This document shows positions 55,454 through 64,000 of a stretch of DNA of 64,000 nucleotides, in pieces. The notes under the pieces are model-generated. The model ran no database searches. It was not told the DNA's origin and worked only from the letters and a program-made list of their open reading frames with translations. Source of the DNA: Haemonchus contortus. Its lineage: Eukaryota > Nematoda > Chromadorea > Rhabditida > Trichostrongylidae. Numbering within the stretch: position 1 is the first letter of the stretch; the number at the start of each line of letters is the position of its first letter. Position numbers and translations under genes: made by a program. The stretch lies in contig LS997567.1 in NCBI GenBank assembly GCA_000469685.2, positions 18,814,361-18,878,360 on the forward strand, given 5' to 3'.

Positions 55454-56466
55454 AACGCTACATTTTGAATGTATCGAAATTTGGAGGGATGTGCTGTATG
55501 TATTTAAAGTAAACCATTCAGCACCTCTCGAAGCTTTTTTATACGTGCTTTCGTATAAAATTTCAATTCACAGTCGTAGTTACCTGCTTAAACACATGCG
55601 CTACTGAGCATTACTCGAAATGGCCAACCGATTTGCAAAAAAAGTGTTTGTCTCCTCTGTCTCTGATCCAATCAATCTAGCCTGGATAGATGAAGTTCTG
55701 ATAAGTCTGAGCGAGCTTCGATCCCAGATTGAATCTCTTGATCAAGTGTGGGCGATAATGCTCCACTTGCTGCCACACCACATCCGCACTAGTTACCGAC
55801 CTCAGAGCTCATAATTAATGTTTGTGAAATTCATTGTGATGTATGAAGTGTAGGCACTTCGTATTACAAGCTGGAATCGTCAACCGATGTCTCTAGAAAA
55901 ACACTACCTTGAACAACCTATACCTTCACAGCGTTACTCTCGTAGGATTTATCACTATTACTCTCGAATCGAGTAAGACTTCTGTGTTAACAGTATTTGG
56001 CATTCTATTCACCTGAAATGGGCCCTTCAGGTTCTGCCTAAAATTACACCGAAATAGTAGTTGAAGGGATAATGTTAACGCAGAAGATAGTCCTTCTTCG
56101 CAAAAAAAAAGTGGTCAAAGTGCGATTCAAAAGACGTACGAAAGGCAAAGTCAACTTTTTCGAACGACCCTGCTGATACACAAGGAACACCACACATATT
56201 AGTTTTACGCATAAGTATTGCGAATTTTTTTCTGCAAGATTCATTCAACAAAAATGATAAAAGTATCTAACGAAGACATTTTCAAATACTCACTCTGGAA
56301 TATGTCCACCATTCAAGTTAAGCTCTGCTTCCCATTTGCTCTTCAGTCGAATTTCAAAGGCGAAGAAGTTTTGATCTATGGAGGCGATCCATGCCTTAGC
56401 ATAAGCTATCAAGTAATTTATTTCGTCGCAAGTTCCGCTGGCCAGCCAATTTTTCAGCAAAGGATT
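55454..56466. other. Unclassified sequence
   Basis: A 64-codon plus frame at 55620-55814 ('MANRFAKKVFVSSVSDPINL' onward, ending 'LHLLPHHIRTSYRPQSS') looks coding but has no family I recognise. A decayed gag is a guess I cannot support. Confidence 0.3.
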
Positions 56467-56721
56467 GGCTGCTTTTATAGTCCGCCGGTCGGCGTGCCAG
56501 CCGTGGCAGTGCTAGGGGATAGGAGGGAGGCAGACAGTCGGCCAGCCCCTTCGAAGGGCTCTAAACAACGAGAGACAAGATCAAAAACCAAACAACCAAG
56601 GGCTTGTGCAATTGGTTTTTGATCTTGTCTCTCGTTGTTTACTGTCTGCCCTCCTCCCCCCTAGCACTGCCTCGGCTGGCAAGCCGGCTCGCCGGCCGAC
56701 CGGCGAACTATGAAAGCAGCC
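56467..56721. mobile_element. Palindromic MITE, 255 bp
   Basis: The whole unit folds on itself. The ends are GGCTGCTTTTATAG and inverse CTATGAAAGCAGCC. GCCAGCCG-GGCAGTGCTAGGGG is mirrored by CCCCCTAGCACTGCC-CGGCTGGC. AACAACGAGAGACAAGATC with AAAAACCAA is paired exactly around a ~20-bp loop near 56597-56617. No coding capacity and no clear target duplication, so the superfamily is open. Confidence 0.85.
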
Positions 56722-58764
56722 GTAGACGTGGTAACTCATGAGTGTGCGAAAATTTGTACGGTCGCACCTAATTGAGCTCTACTCGTACCTAAGCGCGAAT
56801 GACCTTGATGGGATGCGAAGACTCTGCGGTGATTATGGACTCGCGACCCGCACATCGCTACTTATCGAGTTAACTAAACTAAAGAGAATAATGACAGTAA
56901 AAATGTAAAGCTTCAATAAAAAATTAGTTTTCGAAAGAGAACGTTTTAACATCAAGTTTTAGAGTCCTATCTCCATGCATAATAAGTAAATTCAGTACGT
57001 TCTCATTTAGAGTTCCTTGAAAATGCGAAAAAAGTGGTTCATCCAACTTTTTTTGGTATTCCCTCTCATTTGCGATGTCAAACAACGTTTACAGAAGCGA
57101 TGTGAAGTTCCACAGTTGTTCAATATTGGGACTACTCTTCATTGAGAGGTCATCGAACACCCTTTGGTTTATTATTTAGGCAATTTCACAGTTCTTATAA
57201 TGGATCTGAATTATGAAGCACGAGTTGCCCTCATTCGCCTAAAGGAAGTCAGGATTTAGGAGAAGTAAGGGAACCAGACAAGTATCTTCACTCAACTAGC
57301 AAGATGAAAATGTCATTGAGGATTCCATTTTAGAATTCAGGAAAAGCCAGAGCTCCGCGGAGGAACAACCCGTAGAAGATCGAAAGATATTCAAAGAAAT
57401 GGAAGTGTGTGATCTTTTGTGAGAGGCTTCTTTTGTTTGGAATGCACGTAACTATTTCACATTTTCCTTGATCGATGATCTTCAACAAAAGGAGCAAGTT
57501 GTTCTAATCCAAGAATTTCGCAGAAGATGTCCAGTTTCGTAGCGAACGAACCTATCTACGTTTTTAGTTCATAAGTTCTAGGTTCTGTTTCGGGCCTTCT
57601 CATTAACCAGGAACCTAAATCGATTTTCTTCTACTTGATCAGGAACGTATTATATTATTGTATTCACTATAAACAGAAACACTTATTTTTTTATAGAAAC
57701 CTCATTTATAGGAATCTTTTCCATTGACAATGTTCTCATTGCTCGACTCATTGATAGGTTTTGACTCGGTTAGTAACGATGTGAAGGCGGCTAATCACCA
57801 GCAAGTGTTCATACCCAATTGATTTCTCTCGGCGCCCAGGTGACAGGAAACTTAATTAGGTGCGCTCTCACAATTATTTCATACCCATAACTCGTTGGAG
57901 CTTCCGTCGTTGACTATGACTCATTTGATAGCAGATCCCATTCCTAACTTGGCTCTGGATGACCATTCCATCGCTAAAACTCCGTTGAGTCAGCAAAATG
58001 AGTCTGTCCACTTCCAACCATTCTCGAAGTAGTAGAGCAAAATGTGACGAACGTGAAAATTACTTTATAGACGCAATTTTTCTTTCCCAAGTATTAGAAT
58101 TGTATCGATAGAAAAGAGGGAGCGAAAAAATCCGCAATAATTATGCAACAACCCATTACATACGTAAACAGCTCCAGACAAAATAGCAAACAATGAGAAA
58201 GCTGCGTTCAGCGTTGTGGTTTTGCCGTGATGTAGTACAGAAAAGTGCTTCTAAAAGGGGAACGCTCTGCTGAACGCTACTGTTTGACAGGAAAACGTGA
58301 GTCAGGAAACGTAACAAAAAGCAGAAATTTTTAATATTTTTAGATTTTCATATTTTTATACTAAATTTTTCTCGCTGTTGTCTATAAGTTCCGCCCCATC
58401 TCCAAGATGTCAAAAAGTTTAAACAGGAGGCTCAATCAGCTTGAAATGAAACTATGAATAAAGATCGATTCACATCGATGAATTCAAAACGCTGTCTACG
58501 TATTAAAAAGTTGAAACTAAAACCTACCTGAAGAAGTAATGAGCTCTTAGAATCTGTCTGAAGACACACAAGAAACGATGCACGTTGCTCACAAATAATA
58601 AGCGAAAGAGGAGTTGAAGTATTGAGACTAAACACGATTCATAAAGGAAGATTGAAATTTTGACATGGCAGCTCAGAAGACACTTGCTCATACATACTGA
58701 TTAGTTTTCATGAATCGAATCATAAAGCAGTCATATTGTCCTAAAACAATCACCCGATATAAAA
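56722..58764. other. Unclassified AT-rich sequence
   Basis: Only short frames such as 58432-58635 (minus, 67 codons). Nothing recognised. Confidence 0.4.
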
Positions 58765-61700
58765 ATATTCTTTCTCTCCCTTAAGCACATTTCCATGATT
58801 TTGCTATCTGAGGTTTTCTCAGAATTCAAGCACAGATAAATGAAACTGTCCCTGCCAACAATGGAGTCAACAATAACCTGAATTGAAAACATTTTTTCGG
58901 TCTATTAAACACATTTGCCTGGCTTTGCTGCGTAATGTTTTTTTTGCAAATTAAGCGCAGACGACTGAAACTGTCTCTGCCAACAATGGAGAAAACACCG
59001 GCCTGAACCAGACGCTTTCTTTCTCTCACTCAACCCATTTCCCTCATTTTGCTACCTGAGGTTTTTTCACAAATTAAGCACAGATGAATGAGCTTTGTCT
59101 CCGACCAGTGGTGTAAACACCGACCTGAAACGGAAACATTATAGGAGCATATTATAGGAGCACAGCATATTATAGGAGCACATGAATGTAATTAATGAAA
59201 TTTTCTCTGTCATCAGTGGTGTCATCCCCGACCTGGATCGAAAACATTCATTCTTTCGCTTGAACACATTTTCCTGGATTTGCAGTATGAACTTTTTTCA
59301 AATTAGGCGCATATGAATGAAGTTTTCCCTGTTATCAATTGTGTAAACACCGACCTGAATCGAAAGCATTCATTCCCTCGCTTGAACACGTTTTCCTGGA
59401 TTTGCAGTATAAATTTTTTTCTCTCAAATCAGGAGCATATGAATGAAATTTCCTCTGTCATCAATGGTGTTACCCCAGACCTGGATCGAAAACATCCATT
59501 CTCTCGCTTGTACACATTTTCCGTTACTTGCAGCATAAGCTTTTTTTTTCAAATTGAGCGCAGATGAATAAAACTCTTTCTGTCAACAATGGGGTCACCC
59601 CCGACCTGGATCGAAAACATCCATTCTCTCGAACACAATTTCGTGGACTTGCAGCAGGAGCTTTTTTCAAATTGAGCACAGATGAATGAAATTTTCTCTG
59701 TCATCAATGGGGTCAACACAGACCTGAAGTGAAAACATTCTTGCTCTCGCCTAAACGCATTCCCCTGTTTTTGCTGCCCATTGTTTTCTTTTTCAAATTG
59801 AGTGCAGATAAATGGAACTTTCTCCTTCATCAATGGTGCAAACACCGACCTGAATCGAAAACATTCATTCTCTCGCTTGAGCACATTTTCCTGGATTTGC
59901 AGTATAAACTTTTTTTCTCAAATTAGGTGCATATGAATGAAATTTCCTCTGTCATCAATGGTGTCACCCCCGACCTGGATCGAAAACATCCATTCTCTCG
60001 AACACAATTTCGTGGACTTGCAGCATGAGCTTTTTTTCAAATTGAGCACAGATGAATGAAATTTTCTCTGTCATCAATGGGGTCAACACAGACCTGAAGT
60101 GAAAACATTCTTGCTCTCGCCTAAACGCATTCCCCTGTTTTTGCTGCCCAATATTTTCTTTTTCAAATTGAGCGCAGATAAATGGAACTTTCTCCTTCAT
60201 CAATGGTGCAAACACCGACCTGAATCGAAAACATCCATTCTTTCCCTTGAACACATTTTCCTGGATTTGCAGTATGAACTTTTTTTCAAATTAGGCGCAT
60301 ATGAATGAAGCTTTCTCTGTAATCAATTGTGTAAACACCGACCTGAATCGAAACATTCATTCTCTCGCTTGAGCACATTTTCCTGGATTTGCCGTATAAA
60401 CTTTTTTTCTCAAATAAGGAGCACATCAATAAAACTTCCGGTCATCAGTGGCGTAAACACCGGCCTGAATCGAAAACATCCATTCTCTCGAACACAATTT
60501 CGTGGACTTGCAGCAGGAGCTTTTGTCAAATTGAGCACAGATGAATGAAATTTTCTCTGTCATCAATGGGGTCAACACAGACCTGAAGTGAAAACATTCT
60601 TGCTCTCGCCTAAACGCATTCCCCTGTTTTTGCTGCCCATTGTTTTCTTTTTCAAATTGAGTGCAGATAAATGGAACTTTCTCCTTCATCAATGGTGCAA
60701 ACACCGACCTGAATCGAAAACATTCATTTTCTCGCTTGAGCACATTTTCCTGGATTTGCAGTATAAACTTTTTTTCTCAAATAAGGAGCACATCAATGAA
60801 ACTTCCTGTCATCAGTGGCGTAAACACCGGCCTGAATCGAAAACATTCATTCTCTCGCTTGAACACGTTTTCCTGGATTTGCAGTATAAACTTTTTTTCT
60901 CAAACAAGGAGCACATCAATGAAACTTCCTGTCATCAGTGGCGTAAACACCGGCCTGAATCGAAAACATTCATTCTCTCGCTTGAACACGTTTTCCTGGA
61001 TTTGCAGTATAAACTTTTTTTCTCTCAAATTAGGAGCATATGAATGAAATTTCCTCTGTCATCAATGGTGTTACCCCAGACCTGGATCGAAAACATCCAT
61101 TCTCTCGCTTGTACACATTTTCCTTTACTTGCAGCATAAGCTTTTTTTTTCAAATTGAGCGCAGATGAATAAAACTCTTTCTGTCAACAATGGGGTCACC
61201 CCCGACCTGGATCGAAAACATCCATTCTCTCGAACACAATTTCGTGGACTTGCAGCATGAGCTTTTTTCAAATTGAGCACAGATGAATGAAATTTTCTCT
61301 GTCATCAATGGGGTCATCACCGACCTGAAGTGAAAACATTCTTGCTCTCGCCTAAACGCATTCCCCTGTTTTTGCTGTCCATTGTTTTTTTTTCAAATTG
61401 AGTGCAGATAAATGGAACTTTCTCCTTCATCAATGGTGCAAACACCGACCTGAATCGAAAACATTCATTTTCTCGCTTGAGCACATTTTCCTGGATTTGC
61501 CGTATAAACTTTTTTTCTCAAACAAGGAGCACATCAATGAAACTTCCTGTCATCAGTGGCGTAACACCCCGGCCTGAATCGAAAACATCCGTTCTCTCGC
61601 TTGAACACGTTTCCTGAACTTGCAGCTTGAGGTTTTTTTCAAATTGAGCACAGATGAATGAAATTTTCTCTGTCATCAATGGGGTCAACACAGACCTGAA

Positions 61701-64000
61701 GTGAAAACATTCTTGCTCTCGCCTAAACGCATTCCCCTGTTTTTGCTGCCCATTATTTTCTTTTTCAAATTGAGTGCAGATAAATGGAACTTTCTCCTTC
61801 ATCAATGGTGCAAACACCGACCTGAATCGAAAACATCCATTCTTTCCCTTGAACACATTTTCCTGGATTTGCAGTATGAACTTTTTTTCAAATTAGGCGC
61901 ATATGAATGAAGCTTTCTCTGTAATCAATTGTGTAAACACCGACCTGAATCGAAAGCATTCATTCTCTCGCTTGAGCACATTTTCCTGGATTTGCAGTAT
62001 AAACTTTTTTTCTCAAATAAGGAGCACATCAATGAAACTTCCGGTCATCAGTGGCGTAAACACCGGCCTGAATCGAAAACATCCATTCCTCTCGAACACA
62101 ATTCGTGGATCTTGCAGCAGGAGCTTTTGTTCAAATGAGCACAGATGAATGAAATTTTCTCTGTCATCAATGGGGTCAACACAGAACCTTGAAGTGAAAA
62201 CAATTCTTGCTCTCGCCTAAACGCATTCCCCTGTTTTTGGCTGCCCCATTGTTTTTCTTTTTCAAAATTGAGTGGGCAGATAAATGGAACTTTCTCCTTC
62301 ATCAATGTGTGCAAACACCGACCTGAATCGAAAACCATTCCCATTTCTCGCTTGAGCAACATTTTCCTGGCTTTGCAGTATAAAACTTTTTTTCTCAAAT
62401 AAGGAGCACACTCAATAAAAACTTCCGGTCATCAGTGGGCCGTAAACAACCGGCCTGAATCGAAAAAACATTCAATCTCTCCGCTTGAACACGTTTTCCC
62501 TGGATTTGCAGTATAACTTTTTTTCTCAAACAAGGAGCCACATCAATGAAACTTCCTGTCATCAGTGCGTAAACACCGGCCTGAATCGAAAACATTCATT
62601 CTCTCGCTTGAACACGATTTTCCTGAACTTGCAGCTTGAGGTTTTTTTCAAATTGAGCACAGATGAATGAAATTTTCTCTGTCATCAATGGTGTCCCCAC
62701 CCCCGACCTGGATCGAAAACAATCTCTTGCTTTCGCCTAAACGCATTCCCCTGTTTTTGCTGCCCATTGTTTTCTTTTTCAAATTGAGTGCAGATAAATG
62801 GAACTTTCTCCTTCATCAATGGTGCAAACACCGACCTGAATCGAAAACATTCATTTTCTCGCTTGAGCACATTTTCCTGGATTTGCCGTATAAACTTTTT
62901 TTCTCAAACAAGGAGCACATCAATGAAACTTCCTGTCATCAGTGGCGTAAACACCGGCCTGAATCGAAAACATTCATTCTCTCGCTTGAACACGTTTTCC
63001 TGAACTTGCAGCTTGAGGTTTTTTCAAATTGAGCACAGATGAATGAAATTTTCTCTGTCATCAATGGGGTCAACACAGACCTGAAGTGAAAACATTCTTG
63101 CTCTCGCCTAAACGCATTCCCCTGTTTTTGCTGCCCATTATTTTCTTTTTCAAATTGAGTGCAGATAAATGGAACTTTTCCTTCATCAATGGTGCAAACA
63201 CCGACCTGAATCAAAAACATCCATTCTTTCCCTTGAACACATTTTCCTGGATTTGCAGTATGAACTTTTTTTCAAATTAGGCGCATATGAATGAAGCTTT
63301 CTCTGTAATCAATTGTGTAAACACCGACCTGAATCGAAAGCATTCATTCTCTCGCTTGAGCACATTTTCCTGGATTTGCCGTATAAACTTTTTTTCTCAA
63401 ATAAGGAGCACATCAATAAAACTTCCGGTCATCAGTGGCGTAAACACCGGCCTGAATCGAAAACATCCATTCTCTAGAACACAATTTCGTGGACTTGCAG
63501 CATGAGCTTTTTTCAAATTGAGCACAGATGAATGAAATTTTCTCTGTCATCAATGGTGTCACCCCCGACCTGGATCGAAAACATCCATTCTCTCGAACAC
63601 ATTTTCCTGAGCTTGCAGCATGAGCTTTTGTCAAATTGAGCACAGATGAATGAAATTTTCTCTGTCAACAATGGGGTCAACACAGACCTGAAGTGAAAAC
63701 ATTCTTGCTCTCGCCTATGCGCATTCCCCTGTTTTTGCTGCCCAATATTTTCTTTTTCAAATTGAGCGCAGATAAATGGAACTTTCTCCTTCATCAATGG
63801 TGCAAACACCGGTCTGAATCGAAAACATTCATTCTCTCGCTTGAGCACATTTTCCTGGATTTGCAGTATAAACTTTTTTTCTCAAATAAGGAGCACATCA
63901 ATGAAACTTCCTGTCATCAGTGGCGTAAACACCGGCCTGAATCGAAAACATTCATTCTCTCGCTTGAACACGTTTTCCTGGATTTGCAGTATAAACTTTT
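58765..64000. repeat. Satellite array, ~115-125-bp units with higher-order structure
   Basis: Units share a scaffold: GAAAACATTCATTCTCTCGC, then TTTCCTGGATTTGCAGTA, a T-rich run, TCAAATT-AG-GCA-AT-AATG and GTCATCAATGG-GT, then ACCTG. Two neighbouring units at 60838 and 60961 are exactly 123 bp apart. Left of 59190 the units are much diverged; from there to the window end roughly forty fit. At least three unit types recur. One has CTCGCCTAAACGCATTCCCC near 59747, 60116, 60608, 61347, 61723, 62213, 62738, 63102 and 63712. Another has CTCGAACACAATTTCGTGGA. Because 123 is a multiple of three, long frames appear on both strands; I regard these as incidental. The array continues beyond the window. 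Confidence 0.93.
59139..59183. repeat. Short triplication within the satellite
   Basis: ATTATAGGAGCA occurs three times in a row with small spacers at the boundary between diverged and homogeneous units. Confidence 0.8.

Noticed and set aside
58765..64000. Repeated protein frames on both strands with a 41-residue period
   Set aside because: A 123-bp unit is divisible by three, so any stop-free frame stays open across units. Frames exist on both strands and start and end at mutated units. Satellite DNA is the simpler explanation.
58765..64000. CRISPR-like array
   Set aside because: There are no short direct repeats with unique spacers; whole units of about 120 bp are similar throughout, and the genome is eukaryotic.

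Overview
The window looks like an accessory, repeat-rich stretch of a nematode chromosome, most likely a strongylid of the hookworm or trichostrongylid type. Three things point there: short introns of 49-59 bp with worm-like splice sites, RTE, CR1, Penelope, BEL/Pao and Tc1 sequences together, and a tRNA-headed SINE whose body resembles a repeat I associate with hookworm genomes. The species call is inference. No bacterial-style operon, rRNA or CRISPR array is present.

Only one gene looks like a host gene. It is a spliced four-finger C2H2 zinc-finger gene on the minus strand at 6485-7465, reconstructed here from four exons. Almost everything else recognisable is mobile or satellite DNA, mostly decayed.

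Layout: 1.3-2.6 kb, RTE remnant (-). 3.1-4.3 kb, second non-LTR remnant (+). 6.5-7.5 kb, zinc-finger gene (-). 8.7-9.4 kb, possible mariner remnant. 11.15-16.06 kb, two Penelope-like elements (PLEs) head to head. The minus copy has its reverse-transcriptase core and GIY-YIG blocks in swapped order, and its 3' region is interrupted by a 1.45-kb foldback element whose arms carry a tRNA-like module. 16.7-21.8 kb, two more long foldback elements, one with a Tc1-type MITE inside. 21.8-33.4 kb, mostly unclassified, with a CTGT microsatellite, RTE tails and tRNA-derived SINE-like units. 33.5-36 kb, PLE 3' fragment, RTE remnant and a fourth foldback. 35.9-41.5 kb, a near full-length CR1 (-) split by a 1.57-kb Tc1-like transposon at 37.5-39.1 kb. 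41.7-42.1 kb, RTE remnant. 44.7-47.1 kb, 5'-truncated CR1 with an uninterrupted 556-residue RT frame. 52.0-54.9 kb, gutted BEL/Pao interior between two 91-bp inverted repeats. 56.5 kb, palindromic MITE. 58.8-64.0 kb, satellite array with ~120-bp units and higher-order structure, running off the window.

The PLE 3' ends carry a hammerhead-ribozyme-like core, intact in one copy and mutated in the other. The nesting order is readable: the foldback landed in the PLE, the Tc1 in the CR1 and the MITE in a foldback. There is no sign of a cooperating gene system. The points most worth checking are the rearranged PLE pair, the tRNA-bearing foldback and the repeat-flanked BEL interior.
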